The position numbers were made by a program, and so were the translations under genes. DNA of 64,000 bases, taken from UBA8752 sp036159995 (GTDB taxonomy: Bacteria; Bacteroidota; Bacteroidia; Flavobacteriales_D; Sanyastnellaceae). Location: positions 1-64,000 of the forward strand of contig JAYYEI010000037.1 in the NCBI GenBank assembly GCA_036159995.1. Direction: 5' to 3'. Positions 1-8,112 of the stretch are shown piece after piece. The notes under the pieces are model-generated. The model did no database searches and had not been told where the DNA came from. It saw only the letters and a list, made by a program, of their open reading frames with translations. Within the stretch, counting starts at the first letter, position 1. The number at the start of each line of letters is the position of its first letter.

Positions 1-1230
1 GTCCACCGACTTGGCGCGCTGGTAGTAATCCGTGGCGAGCCAGTAGACCTCACGGCCACCGAGCGGGCTGTCGGAGCAGGCGCTCACCATGGACGCCACG
101 GCATCCCCGATGAGCAGGTAGGGCTCTCCGTTGCCCGGCTCAGCCTTGGCGGCACGGCGGGCGTACCGAATGCACTTGGACACCTGCCCGGCGTTCTTGG
201 CAGCCTGTCCGGCCTTCATCAGGTTGCGGGCCAGCTTGGGACAATCCTCACACAGCTTTACGGCCTCCTCGAAGTAGGGCAGGGCGGCCGTGAAGTCGCC
301 CTTCTTGGCGAGCTGGATTCCGATGGAGTAGGCGGCGTCCGCATTCTTCTCGACGGCGTAGACGGCCTCGGCCACTGGGAGGAAGATGGCGTTGTCCGTG
401 CACCCCTTCTCGTTGAGCAGGCGCAGGGCTTTCTTCTGGGTGTCAATGTCATCCGGGGCCGCGTTGAGCTTGCCCTCAAGCACGGGCACCATCTCGTCGC
501 AGTTGGCCACTTGGACGAACACCTCGTCGAGGTTCTTCTGGGTGGTGGCGTACTTGTCCGCTCCGGCGCTGTCCCCGGCAGCGAGCTCATTCTGGCGTCC
601 GGCCTCGATGAAGTCGCTGAGGCGCAGGTACTCCAGGAGCAGATCTTCCTGAGCGGCCGTCTTCGCTTCGGCTCCTTCGGCGTCCATGAACGCGGTCTTG
701 AGCAAGGTGTAGTACTTGTCGAACGTGGCGGCGAGCGACCGGCCTTCCAGGCAGGCAATGCTCTCCTCGAACATCGGACGGGCCTCGAGGGCGCTCCGCT
801 TGTTGAGGCTCATCCAATCCATTGCCTTCCGACCGAGCACTTCGCACCCGTTGTCCGGCTTCTTGCTGGTGGACGGGAAGTGTTCGATGCGCAGGTCGTA
901 GAAGAGGAACACGCTGTCGCGCAAGGCAATGGCGCGCTCGTTGTTCTTCTCCTTGATCGCTGCCTTCATCTCACGCTTGAGGAGGTTGACCCCCTTGATG
1001 TACATGTTCTGGGAGACCTTGGGCGGGCACACCTCGCAGGCGTTCTGCCAGAACGGGTAGGCATCGTCGTAGTTCTTCTGCTTGTAGTAGGTCTCGTAAA
1101 GGCTGAGGTTCTCCTTGCAGGCGGCCTGCTGCTCGGGCGTGTCGCCGTACTTGCTGTCATCCTGGGCGGACAGCACGGAGCCGGTCATGGTCAGGGCCAG
1201 GAACAGGAGGGAGGTGATGAATCGGGTCAT
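1..1230 (-). CDS. exported TPR-like protein (C-terminus beyond window)
   Basis: The frame is open from an ATG at 1230 to the left edge (410 codons), so the C-terminus is missing. The first ~23 residues form a signal peptide (MTRFITSLLFLAL, cleavage after SAQ). The rest is Lys/Ala-rich and helical, with TPR-like helix pairs, for example near residues 40-60 (KQKNYDDAYPFWQNACEVCP) and 300-325 (GIQLAKKGDFTAALPYFEEA). Cys residues recur at helix ends. TPR proteins of this build are common in the Bacteroidota periplasm or envelope as scaffolds; the partner cannot be told. A perfect -7 element lies about 68 bases upstream, so the gene probably has its own promoter. The signal peptide and the frame are clear; the function is unknown. 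Confidence 0.85.
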   Translation of the reverse strand, partial: MTRFITSLLFLALTMTGSVLSAQDDSKYGDTPEQQAACKENLSLYETYYKQKNYDDAYPFWQNACEVCPPKVSQNMYIKGVNLLKREMKAAIKEKNNERAIALRDSVFLFYDLRIEHFPSTSKKPDNGCEVLGRKAMDWMSLNKRSALEARPMFEESIACLEGRSLAATFDKYYTLLKTAFMDAEGAEAKTAAQEDLLLEYLRLSDFIEAGRQNELAAGDSAGADKYATTQKNLDEVFVQVANCDEMVPVLEGKLNAAPDDIDTQKKALRLLNEKGCTDNAIFLPVAEAVYAVEKNADAAYSIGIQLAKKGDFTAALPYFEEAVKLCEDCPKLARNLMKAGQAAKNAGQVSKCIRYARRAAKAEPGNGEPYLLIGDAVASMVSACSDSPLGGREVYWLATDYYQRAKSVD

Positions 1231-1297
1231 GGGTTCGATCTTCTACTTCATGTCAATCAAGGACCGCGCCAAAAGGTTCGCGCCCGGATTGGGTCGG

Positions 1298-1305
1298 CAA
1301 AATTA
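1298..1305 (-). promoter_or_regulatory. Bacteroidota -7 element (TAATTTTG) for the TPR gene
   Basis: On the minus strand TAATTTTG matches the Bacteroidota sigma-A -7 consensus TAnnTTTG exactly. Transcription would start near 1291, giving a leader of about 60 nt before the ATG at 1230. No clear -33 TTTG is visible. Confidence 0.5.
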
Positions 1306-1335
1306 GGGGATAGCCACAACCCGTGCCGGAGGGGA

Positions 1336-2745
1336 TCAATCGTACTTCCTTGGCACCAGCCACTGGTTCTTGAAGAACGGGTGGAGGGTGAAGCCGACCG
1401 TCGCGCCAAAACTGCGCTCCCGGAGGCCCAGGGGGTTGTCTCCGGCCTGCAGGGTGCGCCATTGGAAGGCGAGGTCCAGACTCGATCCGGAGCGGGATCC
1501 CAGCATCGGGAGGGACCAGCCAAAGCTCATGGTGGAGGAGGCGAGATCGCCCTCGCTGAGGGTAATGGTGCCCGAGGTGGTCCGCCAGCCGAGGGAGTAG
1601 GTCGCGCGTTGCCACATGCCCTTGGCATCATCGAGTCCCCGGGGCGTGAGGGAGACGCCCATGGCGGCCGTCCGGGAATCCGTGAAGGCCACGCCCGGGT
1701 CCAGCCAGTCGCCCGGGATGGACGACCACGGGGCTTGCTCCCATTCTGCACCGGCCCGAATCCGCATGCCGGACTCGGTGTTGCGCTCGAGCTCGGCACC
1801 GATGGACCAGGACAGCGGCAAATCGATGTCGTGCACGGCCTCCTCCTGATACACCGAATCCACCTCGAGCGGTCCGGTGGACAGGGTCTGCCAGGATGCC
1901 CAACGGGTGACCCGGTCGATGCGGTGTCCCCGCCCGAGCTGGGCGAATCCGCCGAGGCGCAACAAGGTGCTGGCCACCAGTTTGTGGTCCCGGTCGAAGC
2001 GCGACCCCAGCAGGCGTTCATGTCCGAATCCGACCGTGAAGCCGCTCGATCGGTGGGCTTCCTCGGTCTCGACGCGGGTGTCGAGGTAAATGGGGTTGGC
2101 CACATCGATGGTGCGAGACCGGAGCAGCGACCCGAACCGCTGCTCATAGCGCGCCCCGAGGGCGGTGACGTGGGAAATGATGCGCGAGCTGTCGGCCTTG
2201 GCCGTCTCGGTGCCTTCGAACCGCTTCCACCGGGTGCCCTCCCACCGCCGGGCATACCCGATGTGGGATTGGGCCAGTCCGCCTTCCCCGGCGTAAGAGA
2301 TGCGGTACTCGTCCGCAGTGTCGTCGGTCCGGATTTGCGAGACGTCATACCCCGCATTGGACCAGGGCTGGAGGCCGAAGGTGATGGCGCCCTTTCCGCC
2401 GGCGCGCTTGAGGGCGAAGGCCACCTGCGTCAGCCCGCCGACCTCGCCGCGGGTGGTGCTGTCGCCTTCCATGATTTTCTCCGCCCGCAGACCGAAGCCT
2501 CCGGCGAAGGTGGTGCGGGTCAGGAAGGCCGCCGCCGCGGGATTCCGGGTGTTCAAATGGTGGCGGTCCATCCAGGCCGCCCCGAGCTGTCCCATGCCCA
2601 TCTGGGGCGCCGAGGCCCCGGATTGGAGATCACCGAAGGCAAACCGGGAGTAGGGCGAGTGGGTCGTCTGCCCCCACGACACGGTGGATCCAATGGCGAG
2701 CCACAGGGCCGGGCAGAGGACGAGGAAGGCGTGGCGGAGGGTCAT
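1336..2745 (-). CDS. outer-membrane beta-barrel protein, SPYSR/OMPP1-like
   Basis: 469 residues from the ATG at 2745; this ATG overlaps the coaX stop (ATGA), so translation is coupled. A signal peptide (MTLRHAFLVLCPALWLAIG, cut after SWGQ) is followed by the segment HSPYSRFAFGDLQSG, typical of a Bacteroidota family of FadL/OMPP1-like barrels, and then by alternating aromatic/polar strands up to a C-terminal barrel strand (FTLHPFFKNQW). In the family the N-terminal SPYSR-G-D motif precedes a 14-strand-like barrel; transport of hydrophobic ligands is inferred only. An in-frame start 23 codons upstream lies inside coaX and would bury the signal peptide, so it was not used. Confidence 0.85.
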   Translation of the reverse strand: MTLRHAFLVLCPALWLAIGSTVSWGQTTHSPYSRFAFGDLQSGASAPQMGMGQLGAAWMDRHHLNTRNPAAAAFLTRTTFAGGFGLRAEKIMEGDSTTRGEVGGLTQVAFALKRAGGKGAITFGLQPWSNAGYDVSQIRTDDTADEYRISYAGEGGLAQSHIGYARRWEGTRWKRFEGTETAKADSSRIISHVTALGARYEQRFGSLLRSRTIDVANPIYLDTRVETEEAHRSSGFTVGFGHERLLGSRFDRDHKLVASTLLRLGGFAQLGRGHRIDRVTRWASWQTLSTGPLEVDSVYQEEAVHDIDLPLSWSIGAELERNTESGMRIRAGAEWEQAPWSSIPGDWLDPGVAFTDSRTAAMGVSLTPRGLDDAKGMWQRATYSLGWRTTSGTITLSEGDLASSTMSFGWSLPMLGSRSGSSLDLAFQWRTLQAGDNPLGLRERSFGATVGFTLHPFFKNQWLVPRKYD

Positions 2746-3506
2746 GCGGTCAATGCGTTCAGGAGGCGTGCCGTGCCGTTCAGGACGAGGTTCGGGTCCG
2801 CGAAAGTCCGCCATCCTCCGATGCCGTCAAAATGGTCAGCGTCGCCGCCCGTCAGAATGGGTTGGGCGCAGGGGTCGAGCTCCATCAGGGCGCGGGCTGT
2901 GGCGGTCACGGCTTCTCGGGTTGCCCAGGGAATCCCCGCCTCGATGGCTTCTCGGGTGGACCGGCCCAGCGCCCCTTCGGCCCCCGGCCTGCAGGACCAG
3001 CCGGCCTCTCCCTTGTCGAGGACGGGCAGCCCGGCATCGGCGAGTGAAGCGGACTGGAGACCGAGCCCCGGCAGGATGGCCCCCCCGCGCCACCGGCCCG
3101 GCGACAGCAGGTCGACCGTGATGCAGGTCCCGGCATCAATGATGACGAAGCTGCCACCTGGGTCGCGGTCGTGGCAAGCCACGGCGGCGGCGAGGCGGTC
3201 GGCCCCAGCCTCCCCCTGAGCGTAGTCGATGGCAAACGGAGCAATCTCGGCTGGATTGATCCGGGTCGGGTCGCCCCCGAGGGCGTCACGCAGCCAGTCG
3301 AGAAAACCGGCATCTCGCGCCGCCGGGGTGGCGGGGCGCTCGAGCATGCCCGCCCGCATCTCGTTCCCTTGCCCGGCGGCCCAGGCGCGGAAGACGGCTT
3401 CCGCCTCGTTCCAAGCGGCCGAATGGACCGGCCCGATGGTGCCACCGTGGAATGCCCCCCATTTCAGGCGGCTTCCCCCTGCATCGAGCACCACCGTCAC
3501 CGCCAT
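2742..3506 (-). CDS. coaX: type III pantothenate kinase
   Basis: 254 residues, the usual length for CoaX, which phosphorylates pantothenate in the first step of coenzyme A synthesis. The N-terminal phosphate-binding motif is VVLDAGGSRLKWG (Asp8), with Gly where most family members have Asn. The second phosphate motif IIDAGTCITVDLL and the GADRLAA segment of the acetate-kinase-like fold are present. The start ATG lies 10 nt inside the end of the gldE-gldD frame, and the stop overlaps the next start, so the gene sits in a tightly coupled operon: ssb, gldE-gldD, coaX, barrel protein. Confidence 0.93.
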   Translation of the reverse strand: MAVTVVLDAGGSRLKWGAFHGGTIGPVHSAAWNEAEAVFRAWAAGQGNEMRAGMLERPATPAARDAGFLDWLRDALGGDPTRINPAEIAPFAIDYAQGEAGADRLAAAVACHDRDPGGSFVIIDAGTCITVDLLSPGRWRGGAILPGLGLQSASLADAGLPVLDKGEAGWSCRPGAEGALGRSTREAIEAGIPWATREAVTATARALMELDPCAQPILTGGDADHFDGIGGWRTFADPNLVLNGTARLLNALTA

Positions 3507-5404
3507 GCCATGTGGTTGAGCAGGTGTTCGACGTCCTGTCCCAATCGCGCCACGACCGGAGCGAGGGAGTCGGCGTTGGGCCGGAGTTCGAAATACAGGG
3601 CGCCGCGGAGGAATCGGTCGCGGCCATCGGTGCAGAGGAACTGCAATGGGCTGGCGGCATCCCCGGCAATGTTCCACCGCAATGCGGTGCCCCCATCGGA
3701 GCGGTCGGATTGCTGGATGCGGATGGCGTCCGCCTTGATTTCGTGTTCGTAGGCCAGTTGAAAGGCATCCTCCAGAACCGGGTCGAGCAGGACCCCGCCA
3801 GCATAGGTGCAGTGGATGCGCGCCGAATACTTCGGATAGACCAGGTTGAACCAGCAGCTGTCGGGGGCAAAATCCTGCACGGGTTCGAGCCAGGCTTCGC
3901 CGGAAAGGGGAACGTCCAAAGGACAATCGAGGGAGACCGTGTGGTAGACCGTGTCGTGCAGGGCAATGCGGAAGTACCCTTTGGGACGCGGGACGGGAGG
4001 GTCACTCCCGCACCCCGTGACCAGGAAGCCGCCGGCCAGGAAGAAGAGAAGGAGCGCCCGCAGACGGCCACCTCCCGTGCGGTCCGAATCCCCGTCGGAG
4101 GGGCCGTTCACACCGTCCTCGGGCAGGCTCACCTTGACCTGAAGGACCCGCCGCCGGTCGACCGCCTCAGCCACGAGGGTCGTGCCATGGAATTCAATCC
4201 GCTCACCGGGTTTGGGGAGCCGGGCCATCCGTTCAACCATGAAGCCTCCCAGGGTGTCGCTCTCCCCCTTGGCCGCCTCGAATTCCGAGCCGTCGATGCC
4301 GAGGATGCGGTAGGCATCCACCAACGCGGTCTTGCCCTGGAAGACGACCGTGTGCTCATTGATGCGCGAGTACAGGATGTCTTCGTCGTCGAATTCATCT
4401 GAGATGTCGCCGACGATCTCCTCGATGACATCCTCCAAGGTCACGATGCCACTCGTCCCGCCATACTCGTCCACGACGATGGCCAAGTGGACCTTCATGC
4501 TCTGGAAATCCCGGAGCAAGTCGTCGATCATCCGGTTCTCCGGGACGAAGAAGGGCTGACGGAGGAGGGAGTTCCAATCCATGTCCTCCTCGTTCCGGTG
4601 AGGGAGGAGGTCCTTGGCGTAGAGGATGCCCTTGATCTGGTCGAGGCCTTCGGTGTGGATGGGGACGCGGCTGAATCCGCATTCGGCCATCTGGGCCTTG
4701 AGTTCGGGCCAGGCCAGGTCGTGGGAGAACGCCGTCACGTCCGTCCGGGGGGTCATGATCTGCTTGACGTCCTTGGACCCGAAGTTGACGATGCCGCTCA
4801 AGATGCGGTTCTCCTCTTCCGTCCGGTCGTCGGAATCGGTGACCTGAACGGCGTGCTCCAGGTCCTCCACGGACAGTTCGGGTGGGGCCGTGTCCACCCG
4901 GGCCGCGAGGGCGCCAGCCAACGCGTTCATCGGTTGCCAGGCCGGACGGAGGAAGGTCCGGGACATGCGGAGCGGACGGGCCATGATGCGCGCGAGGCCC
5001 AGGGGGTTGCGGTTGGCGTAGACCTTCGGGAGCACCTCTCCGAACAGGACAATCAGAAAGGTCACACCGAACACCTGGAGCAGGACGCTGAGCCAGGGGG
5101 TTAGGGCCGGCAGCCAGTGCTGCATCAGGACGGTGGAGAGCAGGATGATCAGGATGTTGACCGCGTTGTTCAGCACGAGGATGGTGGCGAGAAGCTGGCG
5201 GGGGCCCTGACCGTCCCCTGGCCCTTCGAGCAAGTCGAGCACGGCCTTGGACCGCTCATCCTCGGCCTCCGCGGCGGTGGCGCGGTCCGCCGGGCCCAGC
5301 GAGAAGAAAGCGATTTCACTTCCGGAAACGAAGGCGCTGACCACGAGCAGCAGCAGGGATGCGGTGGCGGCGAGCCAGATGAGGCCGGGGGTCAATTCCG
5401 CCAT
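3497..5404 (-). CDS. gldE-gldD: GldE-GldD fusion: gliding/T9SS membrane protein
   Basis: One uninterrupted frame of 635 residues covers two normally separate gliding proteins. Residues ~1-150 are a DUF21/CNNM domain with several membrane spans (starts MAELTPGLIW; SAFVSGSEIAFFSL). Residues ~195-330 are a CBS pair (MTPRTDVTAF, VVDEYGGTSGIVTLEDVIEE) and ~345-430 a CorC/HlyC-type domain, together GldE. A hydrophobic segment at ~447-464 ends in a lipobox-like LVTGC (Cys465), followed by the GldD signature RPKGYFRI and a globular domain to the end. In F. johnsoniae gldE lies directly upstream of gldD, and GldD is a cytoplasmic-membrane protein required for gliding. A GTG at 4111 (residue 432) could start a separate 204-residue GldD in the same frame. 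The ATG at 5404 follows the ssb stop by 1 nt. Confidence 0.92.
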   Translation of the reverse strand: MAELTPGLIWLAATASLLLLVVSAFVSGSEIAFFSLGPADRATAAEAEDERSKAVLDLLEGPGDGQGPRQLLATILVLNNAVNILIILLSTVLMQHWLPALTPWLSVLLQVFGVTFLIVLFGEVLPKVYANRNPLGLARIMARPLRMSRTFLRPAWQPMNALAGALAARVDTAPPELSVEDLEHAVQVTDSDDRTEEENRILSGIVNFGSKDVKQIMTPRTDVTAFSHDLAWPELKAQMAECGFSRVPIHTEGLDQIKGILYAKDLLPHRNEEDMDWNSLLRQPFFVPENRMIDDLLRDFQSMKVHLAIVVDEYGGTSGIVTLEDVIEEIVGDISDEFDDEDILYSRINEHTVVFQGKTALVDAYRILGIDGSEFEAAKGESDTLGGFMVERMARLPKPGERIEFHGTTLVAEAVDRRRVLQVKVSLPEDGVNGPSDGDSDRTGGGRLRALLLFFLAGGFLVTGCGSDPPVPRPKGYFRIALHDTVYHTVSLDCPLDVPLSGEAWLEPVQDFAPDSCWFNLVYPKYSARIHCTYAGGVLLDPVLEDAFQLAYEHEIKADAIRIQQSDRSDGGTALRWNIAGDAASPLQFLCTDGRDRFLRGALYFELRPNADSLAPVVARLGQDVEHLLNHMAWR

Positions 5405-5405
5405 G

Positions 5406-5813
5406 TCAAAGGGGGAGCGCCGAAGCGTCAATGGGATGGGGGCCCTGTCCTTCCTGGGTTTCGGAAGGAGCGTCCTGGCGGGATGAACCGCCGAGCATGT
5501 CCATACGGTCAGCCACGATTTCGACCGTCCGGTGTTCCGTGCCGCCCGAATCCTGCCACGTCCTCGTGCGCAGTTTGCCCTCGATGTAGACCCGATCCCC
5601 CTTGTGGAGGTGCTCTTCGGCGATTTCAGCAAGCTGACGCCACAGGACCACACGGTGCCATTCGGTCCGTTCGCGGAGGTGGCCATCCGCATCCTTGTGG
5701 CGTTCGGACGTCGCGATGGAGAGCGTGCTCATGGCCCGCCCGCCTTCGAACCACCGGGTCTCGGGATCGCGTCCCAAGCGGCCGATGAGCATCACCTTGT
5801 TCAGTCCGGACAT
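5406..5813 (-). CDS. ssb: single-stranded DNA-binding protein
   Basis: 135 residues. An OB-fold SSB starting MSGLNKVMLIGRLGRDPETR, with the core WHRVVLWRQLAEIAEEHLHKG and VYIEGKLRTRTW. It coats single-stranded DNA in replication and repair. The acidic tail is short and lacks the classic DDDIPF-type end (it ends DASALPL), so it is either a truncated-tail or a secondary SSB. The ATG at 5813 is preferred over an in-frame TTG at 5822. It sits between mutY and gldE, as in other Bacteroidota. TATTTTG lies 6 nt ahead of the ATG, resembling a -7 element with one base missing. Confidence 0.93.
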   Translation of the reverse strand: MSGLNKVMLIGRLGRDPETRWFEGGRAMSTLSIATSERHKDADGHLRERTEWHRVVLWRQLAEIAEEHLHKGDRVYIEGKLRTRTWQDSGGTEHRTVEIVADRMDMLGGSSRQDAPSETQEGQGPHPIDASALPL

Positions 5814-5861
5814 GAATGGCAAAATACCGAAGGGAAGGGGCTACGGAAGGGTGAAAAGACC

Positions 5862-6914
5862 TCAATTCTTCACAGCCCAGGCCCGGAGCTCAGGCAGGAC
5901 CTTGTCCACCATCCGGGGCCAGGCGCGGTCGGCATCCTCCAGCGGGACCCAACTTCCTCCTGGATGCTGTCGGGCGAGGTCGAGGGCTGTGTCGCCGGTG
6001 TGCAGGTGAAACCAGCCCGTGAGCCGGCGGTGGGTCAGGATATGGTCGACGGGCCCCCAGACCGACTCTGGGTCCCGGTCACGTCCCGCCCCTTCCGTCA
6101 GGGTGGCGGGGAAGGACTCGAGCCCGCCCCAGATGCCCCGGTCCGGGCGGCGTTCCACCCACCATTCCCATCCGGAATCGACCATCCGGACCGCGACATC
6201 GAAGTCCACGGTCATGGCGATCTGCTTCTTCTTGGGCTGCTTGACGGGCCGGTCGGCCCAGGTGTCCCGTTCGCGCGCCAGACAGGCTTCGCGCAGTGGG
6301 CAGTCGGGGCACGCCGGATTTCGCGGCTTGCAGACCATGGCCCCGAGTTCCATCCAGGCCTGATTGGACGCACCAGGGTCCGTTTCGGAGACCAGGGCCT
6401 CCGACCATGTCCGGATGGCTTCGCGTCCGGATTTGCGGTCGACGGGTTCGGCGATGTCGAAAAGCCGGGACAGCACGCGCTGGACATTGCCGTCCACCAC
6501 GGGAACGGCCTCGCCATGGCAGATGCTGGCGATGGCGGCGGCCGTGTACTCCCCGATACCGGGCAACGCGCGCCACTCGGCTGCGCGGATGGGCAGCGCT
6601 CCACCCCGCTCTTCCATCACGGCCTTGGCCGCTGCGTGCAGATTCCGGGCACGGCTGTAGTAGCCCAGTCCCTTCCAGGACCGCATGACCGATTCGATGG
6701 GCGCCTCGGCGAGGTCCTTCACGGTCGGATACTGCTCGAGGAAGCGGTGCCAATAGGCGGTTCCGGTTTCCACTCTCGTCTGCTGCAGGATGACCTCGGC
6801 GAGCCAGGTGGCATAGGGGTGGGGAGACTCCCGCCAAGGGAGGGGACGGGCATGGAGACCGTACCATTCGAGCAGTTGGCGGGTGAGGGGGTGGAGGGAC
6901 GGCACGGGGGGCAA
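5862..6914 (-). CDS. mutY: A/G-specific adenine DNA glycosylase
   Basis: About 350 residues. MutY removes adenine mispaired with 8-oxoguanine. Visible are the AEVILQQTRVETG segment with the catalytic Glu, the helix-hairpin-helix LPGIGEYTAAAI, the catalytic-Asp motif VVDGNVQRVLSR, and a 4Fe-4S loop with C-X6-C-X2-C-X5-C spacing (CKPRNPACPDCPLREAC). A NUDIX-like C-terminal domain that reads 8-oxoG fills the last ~120 residues. The start is uncertain: the frame opens with a TTG at 6914 and a GTG at 6905; no ATG precedes the conserved region. It is divergent from the HU gene. Confidence 0.95.
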   Translation of the reverse strand: MPPVPSLHPLTRQLLEWYGLHARPLPWRESPHPYATWLAEVILQQTRVETGTAYWHRFLEQYPTVKDLAEAPIESVMRSWKGLGYYSRARNLHAAAKAVMEERGGALPIRAAEWRALPGIGEYTAAAIASICHGEAVPVVDGNVQRVLSRLFDIAEPVDRKSGREAIRTWSEALVSETDPGASNQAWMELGAMVCKPRNPACPDCPLREACLARERDTWADRPVKQPKKKQIAMTVDFDVAVRMVDSGWEWWVERRPDRGIWGGLESFPATLTEGAGRDRDPESVWGPVDHILTHRRLTGWFHLHTGDTALDLARQHPGGSWVPLEDADRAWPRMVDKVLPELRAWAVKN

Positions 6915-6959
6915 TTTGCAAATGGTTTCCGAAGGCGCGGCGGAGTGGATGCCGTGCCC

Positions 6960-6967
6960 TATTTTTG
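6960..6967 (+). promoter_or_regulatory. -7 element (TATTTTTG) for the HU gene
   Basis: A perfect TAnnTTTG match in the mutY-hup divergent gap. Transcription would start near 6974, leaving a leader of about 60 nt before the HU ATG. Confidence 0.5.
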
Positions 6968-7034
6968 CCGGCCCAATCCATCAGGATTTCAACCCTTTGA
7001 GTTTCAAAGCATCAGCAAAGTGACGGACAAGAAG

Positions 7035-7325
7035 ATGACGAAAGCGGACCTCGTGAGCCGCATCTCCGACAAGACGGGAATTGAGCGCCAGGACGTGCAG
7101 GCCACGGTTGAGGCCTTCATGGAATCCGTGCGGGATTCCCTCGAACAGGGACACAACGTCTACCTCCGCGGATTTGGCAGTTTCGTGATCAAGCGCCGGG
7201 CCAAGAAGACCGGTCGCGACATCCTGAAGAACAAGACCATCGAAATCCCGGCCCACAACATCCCCTCCTTCAAGCCCGCCAAGAGCTTCATGGAGAATGT
7301 GAAGGCCAAGGTGTCCGCCAACTGA
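7035..7325 (+). CDS. hup: HU-family DNA-binding protein
   Basis: 96 residues, the usual HU size. A histone-like dimeric protein that bends DNA and compacts the nucleoid. The N-terminus MTKADLVSRISDKTGI and the DNA-binding arm region (VYLRGFGSFVIKRRAKKTGR, then NIPSFKPAKSF) are clear. ATG 7035 is the family-typical start; an in-frame GTG lies 15 nt upstream. It is divergent from mutY, an arrangement common in Bacteroidota, and is followed 9 nt later by a TPR gene. Confidence 0.95.
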   Translation: MTKADLVSRISDKTGIERQDVQATVEAFMESVRDSLEQGHNVYLRGFGSFVIKRRAKKTGRDILKNKTIEIPAHNIPSFKPAKSFMENVKAKVSAN

Positions 7326-7334
7326 TTCCGCCGC

Positions 7335-7946
7335 ATGTCCACCGCACCTGAACGCCGCTCGATCCTGCCCTTCGTCATCGGAGGGCTCTGCGTCGTGCTG
7401 GTCGCCTTGGTGTGGCAGGTCATCCCCCGGCAGCCGGCCGGCCTCGCCGCCGAGGAGATTCCCACCTCACTCGAGGAGGCCTCCCCGATGGATCCCGTGG
7501 CCGCCGCCGTCGAAAAGGTCCGGGGCGCCAATCCCATGGCGGGCATCCTCGAGTTGAAGGCCCTCGCCGAGGCCGAGCCGCCCAATGTGGACGCGGTCAT
7601 CGAGCTCGGGCGCTTCAGCATCCAATCCGGCCAACTGGACAAGGCGAAGGAGCGCTTCGTCCAGGCCATCGATCTCGCGCCGGAGCGCGCGGAACCCCTG
7701 GTTCAACTCGGCATGCTCGAGCTGGACGGAGGGAACCCCGCCGAGGCCCTGATCCATTTCGAACGGGCCGTGCTGGTCGACAGCACAGCCCACAACGCCT
7801 GGTTCTTCCAGGCACAATGCCACGAGCGCCTCGGCAATCCGGGCTTGGCACTCGCCGGCTACCAAAGGTTTCTCCCCCTGTCCCCGGATACCATCATTGA
7901 GCAGGCGGTCCGCCAACGCATTGACCTCCTGCTGCAAAACACATAA
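7335..7946 (+). CDS. membrane-anchored TPR protein
   Basis: 203 residues. One transmembrane segment near the N-terminus (residues ~11-29, ILPFVIGGLCVVLVALVWQV) is followed by about three TPR units (IELGRFSIQSGQLDKAKERF, then PLVQLGMLELDGGNPAEAL, then AWFFQAQCHERLGNPGLALA). Proteins of this kind are often encoded between hup and rng in Bacteroidota; the role is probably scaffolding at the inner membrane. It is separated from HU by 9 nt and from the next small gene by 12 nt, so it is very likely co-transcribed with both. Confidence 0.88.
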   Translation: MSTAPERRSILPFVIGGLCVVLVALVWQVIPRQPAGLAAEEIPTSLEEASPMDPVAAAVEKVRGANPMAGILELKALAEAEPPNVDAVIELGRFSIQSGQLDKAKERFVQAIDLAPERAEPLVQLGMLELDGGNPAEALIHFERAVLVDSTAHNAWFFQAQCHERLGNPGLALAGYQRFLPLSPDTIIEQAVRQRIDLLLQNT

Positions 7947-7958
7947 AATCATCTGACC

Positions 7959-8051
7959 ATGCCCAGTGGAAAGAAGCGCAAGCGCCATAAGATGGCCGTG
8001 CACAAGAAGAAGAAGCGTCTCCGTAAGAACCGTCACAAGAAGAAGAAGTGA
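7959..8051 (+). CDS. 30-residue basic protein, AURKAIP1/COX24-type ribosomal protein
   Basis: A 30-residue frame beginning MPSGKKRKRHKMAVHKKKKR; nearly every other residue is Lys, Arg or His. This is the highly conserved Bacteroidota mini-protein annotated as an AURKAIP1/COX24-domain protein. Related proteins are found in mitochondrial ribosomes, and a protein of this type has been reported in the Flavobacterium ribosome as bL38. Here it lies between the TPR gene and rng, its usual neighbourhood. The identification rests on near-identity of the N-terminal motif; the ribosomal role comes from the family. Confidence 0.88.
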   Translation: MPSGKKRKRHKMAVHKKKKRLRKNRHKKKK

Positions 8052-8060
8052 CGTCCACCG

Positions 8061-8105
8061 GCGGGTGCCGATCGGGCTCGTACCCGTGGCACACGCCCTC
8101 TTTTC
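8061..8105 (+). terminator. hairpin plus T-rich tract immediately before rng
   Basis: GCGGGTGCC (8061-8069) pairs with GGCACACGC (8088-8096) with one mismatch. Inside, CGGG pairs with CCCG, and the structure is followed by CCTCTTTTC. It looks like an intrinsic terminator for the hup-TPR-small-protein unit, yet the rng GTG is only 8 nt beyond it, so it could also act in the rng leader. Confidence 0.6.
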
Positions 8106-8112
8106 GTGACGC

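Noticed and set aside
511..3219. 902-codon plus-strand frame
   Set aside because: Antisense to the TPR gene, the barrel protein and coaX, all with convincing signal peptides or motifs.
5532..7019. long upstream extension of the HU frame
   Set aside because: It is antisense to mutY and ssb; HU families start at the MTKADLV ATG (7035).
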